Assembly (NCBI GenBank): GCA_027343965.1
Contig: DAHWJX010000018.1
Span: 1-29,563 of the forward strand
Direction: 5' to 3'
Length of the DNA stretch: 29,563 bases
Origin: JAKACU01 sp021821185
GTDB lineage: Bacteria > Bacillota > Bacilli > Alicyclobacillales > SLC66
The translations under genes and the position numbers were made by a program. Positions 15,727-23,796 of the stretch are shown in pieces. The notes beneath the pieces were generated by a model. That model was given only the letters and a program-made list of their open reading frames with translations. It did not search any database and was not told where the DNA came from. Each line of letters starts with the position of its first letter. The first letter of the stretch is position 1.

Positions 15727-15755
15727 ATTATAGAAAGCCCTCAGAGATCTGTCAA
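15727..15755 (-). promoter_or_regulatory. Perfect consensus sigma-A promoter for the riboswitch/Tad regulatory operon
   Basis: TTGACA (15750-15755) and TATAAT (15727-15732) on the reverse strand are exactly consensus with an ideal 17-base spacer. The -35 box lies inside the last codons of hemL. Transcription would start near 15720, a few bases upstream of the conserved aptamer core. Confidence 0.9.
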
Positions 15756-17054
15756 CACGTCATCCATTGCATCACCCATGGCCTCAATAGTACGGGCTAT
15801 GTCATCATCACTATGAACTAAAGACACAAATCCAGCTTCAAGCTGAGATGGGGCCAAGTAAATTCCCCGTTTTAACATCGCATGAAAATATCGGCTATAC
15901 ATGGCGCTATCCGCCTTTTGTGCCGACGCATAGTCTGTCACTGGTTCGCCGGTAAAAAAGGTACCGAACATGGCACCAATCGATGTTACATAGGCAGGCA
16001 GATTGTGATTCTTAGCAGCAAGCAAAAATCCCTGGCTGACTGTCTTGGCCACAAACTCCAATCGTTCATAAACACCACTTTGTTGCAACAGTCGCACGGT
16101 AGTCAACCCGGCTGCCATTGCCAAAGGATTCCCAGATAATGTACCTGCCTGATACACAGGGCCAAGTGGCGCCACCATCGAAACAATATCAGCACGTCCA
16201 CCATAGGCTCCAACAGGAAGTCCGCCGCCAATCACTTTGCCTAAGGTCGTCAGATCAGGTGTAATCCCAAAGCGTTGCTGTGCACCACCATATGCCACGC
16301 GAAATCCTGTCATCACTTCATCAAAAATCAAGAGAGATCCATACTCAATTGTGATTTTACGCAAAAACGGCAGAAATTCAGGCTGTGGTAAAACCATCCC
16401 CATAGTTCCTGCAACAGGTTCTACAATTACCGCCGCAATATCTTCACCGTATCGTTCGAAAATTTCCTGTACCTGTTCGCGATCGTTATAAGAAGCGAGT
16501 AACGTGTACTCGGCAACGCTCGGGATAACACCTGGTGAATCAGGCAGGCCAAAGGTAGCTACACCAGATCCTGCACGGATTAACAAGCCATCTGAATGAC
16601 CATGATAACAACCAATAAACTTGACGATACGCGATCTGCCTGTATAAGCACGAGCAAGGCGAAGCGCACTCATGGTCGCCTCTGTGCCTGAATTGACCAT
16701 TCGCAACAGTTCCATCGAAGGGTACGCACGTTGTACTTCTTGAGCGAGCTCTGTCTCGATTTCCGTGGGTGCACCAAAGCTCGTCCCACGTCCTGCCTGT
16801 GATACCACCGCTTCGATAACCGTCGGATGAGCATGGCCAGCGATAAGTGGGCCCCAAGACAGCATGTAATCGATATATCGGTTGCCATCGATATCAAACA
16901 GATAAGCACCTTCACCACGATCGATAAAAGGTGGATTGCCTGTCACAGCCTGAAAAGCGCGCACAGGACTGTTCACACCACCAGGAATAACCTTTTGTGC
17001 CTGCGCAAAAGCCAGTTTTGACCGAACCAGGGATAGGTCTTGGTGAGGATCCAT
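15741..17054 (-). CDS. hemL: Glutamate-1-semialdehyde 2,1-aminomutase HemL
   Basis: This PLP enzyme converts glutamate-1-semialdehyde to 5-aminolevulinate in the C5 heme pathway. The 437 residues have the expected features: PGGVNSPVRAF (residues 24-34), NSGTEATMSALRLAR, the acidic site FDEVMTGFR, and the PLP lysine K273 in TTLGKVIGGGLP. The ATG is at 17052-17054. It is the last gene of the heme operon, 16 bases after hemB. Its 3' end contains the promoter of the Tad regulatory operon and no terminator follows, so heme transcripts could also run into the riboswitch. Confidence 0.97.
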   Translation of the reverse strand: MDPHQDLSLVRSKLAFAQAQKVIPGGVNSPVRAFQAVTGNPPFIDRGEGAYLFDIDGNRYIDYMLSWGPLIAGHAHPTVIEAVVSQAGRGTSFGAPTEIETELAQEVQRAYPSMELLRMVNSGTEATMSALRLARAYTGRSRIVKFIGCYHGHSDGLLIRAGSGVATFGLPDSPGVIPSVAEYTLLASYNDREQVQEIFERYGEDIAAVIVEPVAGTMGMVLPQPEFLPFLRKITIEYGSLLIFDEVMTGFRVAYGGAQQRFGITPDLTTLGKVIGGGLPVGAYGGRADIVSMVAPLGPVYQAGTLSGNPLAMAAGLTTVRLLQQSGVYERLEFVAKTVSQGFLLAAKNHNLPAYVTSIGAMFGTFFTGEPVTDYASAQKADSAMYSRYFHAMLKRGIYLAPSQLEAGFVSLVHSDDDIARTIEAMGDAMDDVLTDL

Positions 17055-17070
17055 TTTATTCGCCCCTTGT

Positions 17071-18042
17071 TTACGCGCCTAAATAACGCGCAACATCTTT
17101 TGCAAAATAACTTATAATCATATCAGCGCCTGCCCGTTTAAAACCGAGCATCATTTCCATGACGATCGCTTGTTCATCGATCCACCCAGCATTTGCCGCC
17201 GCTTTCACCATGGCATATTCACCGCTCACATTGTATGCGACAAGCGGCACATCAAAGTTGTCTCGAACCGTTTTAATGACATCCAGAAAAGCGAGTGCAG
17301 GTTTTACCATCAGCATATCGGCGCCTTCAGCCAAGTCAGAAGCTGCTTCACGAAGCGCTTCACGAACATTGGCGGGATCCATTTGATATGATCTACGATC
17401 CCCAAACGCAGGGGCTGAATCGGCTGCCTCACGAAATGGCCCATAAAAAGCAGACGCATATTTGACCGAATAAGACAAGATAGGCGTTTGGACATACCCT
17501 GCATCATCCAGTGTATGGCGAATAGCTTGGATACGTCCATCCATCATATCAGAAGGAGCTATGAGATCGGCGCCAGCCGTCACGTGGGATAGTGCCGTTT
17601 TCGCAATGTAATGCAAACTCTCGTCGTTAACAATCTGATCCCCATGAACAATTCCGCAATGCCCGGCTGGATTGTACTGACACAAGCAGACATCTGTCGC
17701 GACAAGCAGGTTCTTGTTTTCTTCTTTGATCACGCGAATCGCTTGTTGCACAATGCCTTGTTCGGCATACGCTTCACTGCTAACCTCGTCTTTACCAGCT
17801 GGTAGGCCAAATAACATAATAGCAGGTACTCCTAAACGACTAAGTTCATGTACCTCTTTGCGTAATTCCTCGATACTGAGATGTTCGACACCAGGCATGG
17901 AGGGAATAGCATGTCGCCCTTTTTCATGCGTAACAAACAGTGGATAGATAAAATCTTTTGCTGATATCGACGTTTCGCGAATCATTTCGCGAATGGCTGG
18001 ATGGTTACGAAGACGTCGGTGACGATCAAAATTTTCCATCAT
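17071..18042 (-). CDS. hemB: Delta-aminolevulinic acid dehydratase (porphobilinogen synthase) HemB
   Basis: HemB condenses two 5-aminolevulinate molecules to porphobilinogen. With the start at 18040-18042 it has 323 residues, the usual length, and begins MMENFDRHRRLR, which aligns with known N termini. The zinc-binding cysteines are C119, C121 and C129 (DVCLCQYNPAGHCG), so this is the zinc-type enzyme. The Schiff-base lysines are K194 (YSVKYASAFYGPF) and K247 (MVKPALAFLD). The frame extends upstream into hemD, but those codons overlap the hemD end and are unlikely to be used; the ribosome site AAAGGA is rather far (13 bases) from the chosen start. Confidence 0.95.
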   Translation of the reverse strand: MMENFDRHRRLRNHPAIREMIRETSISAKDFIYPLFVTHEKGRHAIPSMPGVEHLSIEELRKEVHELSRLGVPAIMLFGLPAGKDEVSSEAYAEQGIVQQAIRVIKEENKNLLVATDVCLCQYNPAGHCGIVHGDQIVNDESLHYIAKTALSHVTAGADLIAPSDMMDGRIQAIRHTLDDAGYVQTPILSYSVKYASAFYGPFREAADSAPAFGDRRSYQMDPANVREALREAASDLAEGADMLMVKPALAFLDVIKTVRDNFDVPLVAYNVSGEYAMVKAAANAGWIDEQAIVMEMMLGFKRAGADMIISYFAKDVARYLGA

Positions 18043-18052
18043 AATGGTGGTT

Positions 18053-18847
18053 TCATCCTTTCTCATGTTGAATATACTCTTCGACATCTTGCAGCATCAC
18101 CTCGACAGTCGCCAAACGAGCCGTCACGTGAGGCTGTAAACCGTGTTCCTGCATGACACGCGTCGTCTTACTTCCAATGGAAACGAGCATCACTTGCGGT
18201 GGCATGTCAGCCGCTGACTTGTGCAGATCATGCAGCGCCTGTGCAAACGGCTGAACGGCTGAGCCACTCATAAAAACGATAAGATCAACAGCACCAGCGA
18301 TAACATCTTTCGCAAGTTCTGTGCCTTGCGAAGTCGAGGTCGTATCATACAAAATAATATCGCGAAAACCATGTGCAGATTGTGCTAAAGGCGAAAAAGC
18401 CTCTGAAGCTGCCAAATTACCGCGCACCCACAGGAACCGTTTATGAACAAAATTCGATTCGATAAGTGATGAACAAAGCATTTGTGCATTGGCATCACTT
18501 GGCATCACCAGCACCTGCATGCCGATCAGTCTGGCAGCTTCGGCCGTTTTAATCCCAACACAAGCCGCAGGAAGTGTCAACCACGGATAAGTTGGATCGC
18601 GCCGAAAAATCATTTCGTATGCACGCACACCATGCACGCTCGTAAACACAACCATCTCAGGCACAAAATCCCCCAGCTCATTTTGTACGCCATCTTGCGA
18701 GCGATACTCAATGTTTAATAATGGGTATTCACGAACGAGCGCACCTCTTGCGCGAAGCAAAGTAGCAAGCTCACTGGATCCTTGCTCATCTCTCGTAACA
18801 GCTATCACAAGACCAGACAAAAGGCTCTTTCGCTGTTTTTGATCCAA
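18053..18847 (-). CDS. hemD: Uroporphyrinogen-III synthase HemD
   Basis: HemD cyclises hydroxymethylbilane with inversion of ring D. The sequence is poorly conserved in this family; the call rests on its 264-residue length, the N-terminal GLVIAVTRDEQGSSELATLL segment, the hinge region around VVFTSVHGVRAYEMI, a second-domain segment LIVFMSGSAVQPF and position between hemC and hemB. The start is a TTG at 18845-18847 preceded by GGTGA; it begins six bases after the hemC stop, so coupling is likely. Confidence 0.88.
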   Translation of the reverse strand: MDQKQRKSLLSGLVIAVTRDEQGSSELATLLRARGALVREYPLLNIEYRSQDGVQNELGDFVPEMVVFTSVHGVRAYEMIFRRDPTYPWLTLPAACVGIKTAEAARLIGMQVLVMPSDANAQMLCSSLIESNFVHKRFLWVRGNLAASEAFSPLAQSAHGFRDIILYDTTSTSQGTELAKDVIAGAVDLIVFMSGSAVQPFAQALHDLHKSAADMPPQVMLVSIGSKTTRVMQEHGLQPHVTARLATVEVMLQDVEEYIQHEKG

Positions 18848-18853
18848 CTGCTA

Positions 18854-19810
18854 TCACCCGCTTGTTTTACTGAGAGCCTGCAAAATGGATCTTCCACCAG
18901 CAGCAAGTAATTCATTGGCAACAGTTCGCCCAAGATCAACCGAAAGACTTCCTTGACGGCTAGTTTTCAACACGACCATTCCATCTGGCGAACCAATAAC
19001 AGCAACCATAGTACTTTGCTCCTTCACCGGATCAGGGGTTGCCAAAGCACCGACAGGAACCTGACAACTGCCGCCGACAGTCTCTAAAAAGGCACGTTCC
19101 TGCCGAACCGCTATGGCAGTCATCTCATCATGTATCGATGCAAGAAGTGAAAGCACCCTCTGATCGTCGGTTCTACTCTCGATGGCAAGTGCACCCTGTC
19201 CAACAGCCGGTATCATATCCTGAATCGCAAGCGGTTGTCCGTGAAAATTATAGGCGCTATGCGTTATATGTTCCCCATCCCACCAACCCATGCGTGCAAG
19301 CCCAGCAGTCGCAAGTGTGATGGCATCAAGCTCCTGAAGTTTATGAAGTCTCGTATCGATATTGCCTCTAATCGTCTGCACAATAACATCAGGACGTAGG
19401 GCTAAAATTTGTGCAGCACGCCGTAGCGAACTTGTCCCAATCACGGCGCCGGATTTCAATGTCAATAACGATTCTCCATATTTCGTTACAAGCATATCAC
19501 GTGGATCTTCACGCTTAGGTATGGCCCCAATCGTCAAGCCACTGGCTACAACAGCAGGTACATCTTTCATGCTGTGCACGGCAAAATCGATCGTCTTGCC
19601 TAGCAGGGCTGCTTCAATATCTGATACAAAGAGTCCCTTACCGCCTACCTTAGCCAAAGCTACATCCTGAATTTGATCGCCTTTCGTTACAATTTCTACC
19701 GTTTCAAAATGGACGTCGGGATATTTGTCACGAAGTGCTTGCAACACTTGTGCTGTTTGCGTTATAGCAAGCTTACTTCGTCGTGTCCCTACTTTCAACG
19801 TTGTCATCAT
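18854..19810 (-). CDS. hemC: Hydroxymethylbilane synthase (porphobilinogen deaminase) HemC
   Basis: HemC polymerises four porphobilinogen units. The 318 residues show KVGTRRSKLAITQT at the N terminus, the HSMKDVP segment, GTSSLRR (125-131), the IRGNIDTRL motif and the dipyrromethane-cofactor cysteine C249 in GGSCQVPVGA. Two ATG codons begin the frame after GAGGTGATAG; either could be used. It lies between hemX and hemD in the same direction. Confidence 0.97.
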   Translation of the reverse strand: MMTTLKVGTRRSKLAITQTAQVLQALRDKYPDVHFETVEIVTKGDQIQDVALAKVGGKGLFVSDIEAALLGKTIDFAVHSMKDVPAVVASGLTIGAIPKREDPRDMLVTKYGESLLTLKSGAVIGTSSLRRAAQILALRPDVIVQTIRGNIDTRLHKLQELDAITLATAGLARMGWWDGEHITHSAYNFHGQPLAIQDMIPAVGQGALAIESRTDDQRVLSLLASIHDEMTAIAVRQERAFLETVGGSCQVPVGALATPDPVKEQSTMVAVIGSPDGMVVLKTSRQGSLSVDLGRTVANELLAAGGRSILQALSKTSG

Positions 19811-19841
19811 CTATCACCTCAAAAAAAGACTCTCCTTCACC

Positions 19842-20666
19842 TTACCACCGGTGAAATGAGGACACAAACGCACTTACCACGAGAAAATTGATAATCACAA
19901 GGACAAACGCTAGGATATTGAGCCATGCGGCCTTACGGCCGCTCACTTTGCCTTTTACATGTAAATAAAGATAGCTGGCATACAAAAGAAACAGCAAGAC
20001 AGAGATGACAGGCTTGGCATCCATATCCACAACATGCCCTGTAAGAATGTAGTACCAGATTGCGCCCAATACAATCGCTAAAAATAATAATGGCACGCCA
20101 ACAAGGGATGCGCGAAAGGCAAAACGATCGAGTTGTGCCAATGGTGGCAACCGTCGAAAGGGCCCACTATCGAATCGCTTCAAGCGAAGAGAATAAGACT
20201 CAAGTAAATACAAAAGGCTAAAAATCGCCGCTATAGAAAATGCGATGTAGCTTAGTAAGGCCGCGCTGATATGAACAACAAGCAAATCACTCTGGTGAAT
20301 GATTCCACTACCTACATGACCATGCACCATAACATCAAAGAGAGCAAACAGGAGCCCACATAAATTGAGAAAGAACACAAAAAAATCAACCCGATAAAAC
20401 AGGGTGATAATACCCGACAAAGAAATCAACAACCACGAAAATAGCATGGTGGCTTGAAATGCAGAGAACAAGGGCCACTCGTGAAGTAACAAGATACGTG
20501 CACCAATGAAAAGCGTATCAAGAATCCAGACCAATAACAAAATCGCGACACCCATGCGGTTCGCGACTTTGTTGTCCTTGATAAAATCCATAAAGAAAAA
20601 TCCATTGCTTATAAGATAGAAGCCAAGCACCATAAAGTAAAAATAGGGGGACAACAGAAACATCAT
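19842..20666 (-). CDS. hemX: HemX, CcsA-like integral membrane protein of the heme operon
   Basis: The 274 residues form about eight membrane helices, in the CcsA/HemX family of cytochrome c assembly-like proteins. In B. subtilis HemX lowers the amount of glutamyl-tRNA reductase (HemA) in the cell. The signature region near the end (HVVDMDAKPVISVLLFLLYASYLYLHV is the relevant stretch, read here as residues around 212-240) is degenerate against the tryptophan-rich motif of true cytochrome c synthetases, which fits HemX. It lies between hemA and hemC, 10 bases after hemA. Confidence 0.92.
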   Translation of the reverse strand: MMFLLSPYFYFMVLGFYLISNGFFFMDFIKDNKVANRMGVAILLLVWILDTLFIGARILLLHEWPLFSAFQATMLFSWLLISLSGIITLFYRVDFFVFFLNLCGLLFALFDVMVHGHVGSGIIHQSDLLVVHISAALLSYIAFSIAAIFSLLYLLESYSLRLKRFDSGPFRRLPPLAQLDRFAFRASLVGVPLLFLAIVLGAIWYYILTGHVVDMDAKPVISVLLFLLYASYLYLHVKGKVSGRKAAWLNILAFVLVIINFLVVSAFVSSFHRW

Positions 20667-20676
20667 GATCGATCCG

Positions 20677-22056
20677 TTAAAGTGCCGGCAAAACAGTTAC
20701 TGGATGTGTCACCTGACCTCGTACCTCTAAGGCATCCATTTTTGTTTGTCGCGGCGCTTTCTCCTGTGTCACAGACTGCGTCATCGCATCTTCATACGTT
20801 AAGCCAAAAGCCCTTGCAAGAATAGGCAATAACAAAGCGCTGTCCTGTTCAATCGCCACTTGTTTTGTCACAAGAATAGGATCGCGCAGTAATTGATGAA
20901 CGACACTAGCCATATGTTTTTGAATGATTTTCTTTTGCTTATCATCCAGATCAGGCATTTTATGAAATAAACTGTAGAGCACAGACTCTTGTACTTCAGT
21001 CGCTTTCTGTTGCAAAGAGGCAATTAGTCGCACACCATTTTGTGAGGATAACCACGTTTCAAAAGCAGCTACTTGCTCTTCGATCATCCCATTTACATGA
21101 CTTGCTTCCTGCTGCCTTGTCGCCAAACCCGAAGTTACGACAGTCTGCAGATCATCAATATCATAAACATAAACATTGTCGAGATGCGATAAAGATGGAT
21201 CTACATTGCGCGGCACGGCGATATCGATGAAAAATAACGGACGTGCTTTGCGTAGTGCCATGCGTTTTGCCACTGTGCTCGGCGTAATCAGATAAGATGC
21301 CCCGCCCGATGATGTTATCACGATATCAGCGATCAAAAGCGCCTCTTCTAACTTGTCCATCGGCAAAGATACACCGCCCACTTGCTCTGCCATATCCTTC
21401 GCCCTAGCAAACGTGCGATTGACGACAAACAATTGCTTGACACCTTGACTTTGCAGGTATTTCACGGTAAGATCAGCCATTTTCCCAGCGCCAAGTACCA
21501 AAACTGATTGTTCGTGAAGAGAATCAAACACTTTTTTCGCTAAAGATACCGCCGCATAACTTACAGACACGGCACTTTGGCCAATCCCTGTCTCGGTTTG
21601 TACTCGTTTGCCAAACGTTATTGCATCGCGAAATAATTGATTAAATACATGCCCGGTCGCTTTTTTTGCTTGCGCAAATAAAAAGGCATCGCGCACTTGA
21701 CCCAAGATTTGCGTTTCACCCAGCACCATGGAATCAAGGCCTGTAACCACACGGTGCAAATGAAAGACGACTTGTAAGCCCGTGTACACATAAATATGCG
21801 CGCGAAAATCCTGCGGTGAGACATGTGAAATCGAAGCAAAAAAACTTTCAAGATCTTTTCGTGCGGTATCGATCATATCGGCAATGACATAGACTTCCGT
21901 GCGATTACATGTCGAAACAAGCACCGCTTCTTCGATGCCAGTTGTTTCCTTTAAGCGTGTAAGAGCTTGCTCCAGTTCATCTTCCGGCACAGTAAAGTGC
22001 TCTCGAACTTCAACAGGCGCCGAACGATAATTAAGTCCCACGAGTACAATATTCAT
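20677..22056 (-). CDS. hemA: Glutamyl-tRNA reductase HemA
   Basis: This enzyme reduces glutamyl-tRNA to glutamate-1-semialdehyde, the first committed step of the C5 pathway. The 459 residues begin MNIVLVGLNYRSAPVEVRE. The catalytic cysteine is C50 in VSTCNRTEVYVI; the NADPH site has VLGAGKMADL, and the C-terminal dimerisation helix follows. The frame is open to an upstream start at 22080, but the ATG at 22054-22056 has AGGAGTG upstream and matches the family N terminus. It is the first gene of hemAXCDBL. Confidence 0.97.
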   Translation of the reverse strand: MNIVLVGLNYRSAPVEVREHFTVPEDELEQALTRLKETTGIEEAVLVSTCNRTEVYVIADMIDTARKDLESFFASISHVSPQDFRAHIYVYTGLQVVFHLHRVVTGLDSMVLGETQILGQVRDAFLFAQAKKATGHVFNQLFRDAITFGKRVQTETGIGQSAVSVSYAAVSLAKKVFDSLHEQSVLVLGAGKMADLTVKYLQSQGVKQLFVVNRTFARAKDMAEQVGGVSLPMDKLEEALLIADIVITSSGGASYLITPSTVAKRMALRKARPLFFIDIAVPRNVDPSLSHLDNVYVYDIDDLQTVVTSGLATRQQEASHVNGMIEEQVAAFETWLSSQNGVRLIASLQQKATEVQESVLYSLFHKMPDLDDKQKKIIQKHMASVVHQLLRDPILVTKQVAIEQDSALLLPILARAFGLTYEDAMTQSVTQEKAPRQTKMDALEVRGQVTHPVTVLPAL

Positions 22057-22091
22057 AGCTTTCACTCCTGAAAGACACACTTCATGGACGT

Positions 22092-22100
22092 ATTATACCA
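22092..22100 (-). promoter_or_regulatory. Extended -10 promoter of the heme operon
   Basis: The reverse strand reads TGGTATAAT (TATAAT at 22092-22097), an extended -10 element. There is no good -35 box at the matching distance, which suits an extended -10 promoter. Transcription would start about 30 bases before the hemA ATG. Confidence 0.65.
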
Positions 22101-22249
22101 TTGGATAAGCAGATAAAATTGAAGGGTCTGTGACAGGTTGATTTTAACAGCCACTTGAACCTTGCTAATTGTGCCATAGAATCCCCAAAATTGTCATGGT
22201 CATGCAGTAACTACGCTTATGGTACTCGTAAAATGTTACATCGAGCTTC

Positions 22250-22278
22250 TTGACTCAACTTAGCTACTTATGCACAAT
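22250..22278 (+). promoter_or_regulatory. Sigma-A promoter of the EamA transporter gene
   Basis: TTGACT (22250-22255) and CACAAT (22273-22278) are separated by 17 bases. Together with the heme promoter it forms a divergent control region of 245 bases (22057-22301), in which I saw no other clear element. Confidence 0.62.
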
Positions 22279-22301
22279 GAATCAGAGGTGACTCCACAAC
22301 C

Positions 22302-23231
22302 ATGAAACGGATCTTTGCTGATAGCATTTTACTAGCCGTAACTTTCGCGTGGGGCGCCACTTTTGTTGTTGTACAAGATGCGATTCGTGTCTTTCCCGTT
22401 TTCAACTTCCTCGGCTTACGGTTTACACTGTCAGGTCTCATCATGATTGCGTGTGTGATCATCGTACCCAAGTTTCGCCAACAACTGTACAACAAACGAC
22501 TATGGCTGACTGGCGCTTGGTTAGGTTTATGGCTCTTTGCAGGCTATGCCTTACAAACAGTCGGTCTACTGTACACTACACCCGCTCAGTCAGGGTTTAT
22601 TACGGGACTATCCGTAGTCCTTGTCCCAGCCTTGTCCTTAGTCATTTTGCATCACAAACCATCGATGGGCGTATGGTTAGGTGTTGTGTGTGCTGCAATC
22701 GGATTGTTTTTTTTATCGTACCAGCCACATAGAGGATTTAATGTCGGCGATATCTTGACATTTTTTTGTGCTGTGGCCTTCGCTGTTCAGATCGTCGCCG
22801 TGGGCAAATACGCAGAACGGTTTAGCCCCCTTGCGCTCGCTGCAGTACAAATCCTTGTGGTCGGAATCCTATCATTGATCAGTGCCTTTTTTGCAGGCAC
22901 CGCATCATCCACCTTTGGGCCAGGGTGGATGCAACCGAGCGTGTGGGAAGGCTTGGTTATCTGTATACTTTTTGCAACCATTTTAGCTTATTTTGCCCAA
23001 ATGGTGATTCAAAAATATACCACCCCCACACGGACCGCTCTGATTTTTTCGGCTGAACCTGTTTTTGCAGCATTAACAGCATATTTGTTTGCAAGTGATA
23101 AGATTGGACTTTCAGGTCTTATCGGCTGTGCTCTGATCCTCGCAGGTATGCTAATCGCAGAATTTGCAGCAAAAGACAGAGAAGCAACAGCCAAATTGTC
23201 ACAAAGTAGCTTGCTCGATAAAGTCCCATAA
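22302..23231 (+). CDS. EamA/DMT-superfamily transporter
   Basis: The 309-residue protein has ten hydrophobic segments in two repeated halves, as in EamA (DMT superfamily) exporters. Features are the N-terminal AVTFAWGATFVVVQDAI, LGLRFTLSGLIM, YTTPAQSGFITGL in the first repeat, and TPTRTALIFSAEPVFAAL in the second repeat. The substrate cannot be predicted; amino acids or other small metabolites are typical. A GAGGTGA ribosome site precedes the ATG. It is the only long plus-strand gene here. Its last 33 bases overlap the 3' end of engB, so the two transcripts are antisense at their ends. Confidence 0.9.
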   Translation: MKRIFADSILLAVTFAWGATFVVVQDAIRVFPVFNFLGLRFTLSGLIMIACVIIVPKFRQQLYNKRLWLTGAWLGLWLFAGYALQTVGLLYTTPAQSGFITGLSVVLVPALSLVILHHKPSMGVWLGVVCAAIGLFFLSYQPHRGFNVGDILTFFCAVAFAVQIVAVGKYAERFSPLALAAVQILVVGILSLISAFFAGTASSTFGPGWMQPSVWEGLVICILFATILAYFAQMVIQKYTTPTRTALIFSAEPVFAALTAYLFASDKIGLSGLIGCALILAGMLIAEFAAKDREATAKLSQSSLLDKVP

Positions 23232-23783
23232 TTCATCCATACCAAGTCCGGTATCTGCTGAGGTGGCAAAGAGATGGTCCTCAGCAGACAACTGCAATGA
23301 CTTGCGTAGCATTGCCACATGCCGCGCCAGCGTGCCACGGGAGACCTTATCTGCTTTCGTTGCCACGACAGCAAATGGTCGACCGATTCCGCGCAAAAAT
23401 CCCGTCATTATCTTATCTTCTTTACTCGGTTCATGGCGAATATCGACAAGATGCAAAATCAAACGCAGATTATCGCGATCGATGAGATACGACTCGATCA
23501 TAGGCCCCCATTTCTGTTGTAAAGATTTGGACACTTTAGCATACCCGTACCCGGGAAGATCGACAAAATAAAATGCTTCGTTTATATGATAAAAATTCAG
23601 TGTCTGTGTTTTGCCGGGTGACGCCGATGTGCGAGCCAGGTTGCGACGATTGAGCAAACGGTTAATCAAGGACGACTTACCAACATTCGAACGACCTGAA
23701 AGTGTCACCTCAGGCTCTTGTCCTTGCGGACACTGTTGAAGAGATACTGCAGAAATCGTATATTGTGCATCACGAATGATCAC
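23199..23783 (-). CDS. engB: Ribosome biogenesis GTPase EngB (YsxC/YihA)
   Basis: EngB is an essential small GTPase in assembly of the large ribosomal subunit. The 194 residues show G1 GRSNVGKSS (30-38), SASPGKTQTLNF (G2 region), G3 DLPGYG, G4 TKAD, and the SADTGLG region for G5. It starts with GTG at 23781-23783, with AAAGGAG seven bases upstream, and lies 13 bases after lonA, so the two are cotranscribed, as in Bacillus. Its stop lies inside the end of the convergent EamA gene. Confidence 0.97.
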   Translation of the reverse strand: MIIRDAQYTISAVSLQQCPQGQEPEVTLSGRSNVGKSSLINRLLNRRNLARTSASPGKTQTLNFYHINEAFYFVDLPGYGYAKVSKSLQQKWGPMIESYLIDRDNLRLILHLVDIRHEPSKEDKIMTGFLRGIGRPFAVVATKADKVSRGTLARHVAMLRKSLQLSAEDHLFATSADTGLGMDELWDFIEQATL

Positions 23784-23796
23784 GAATGAGTCTCCT

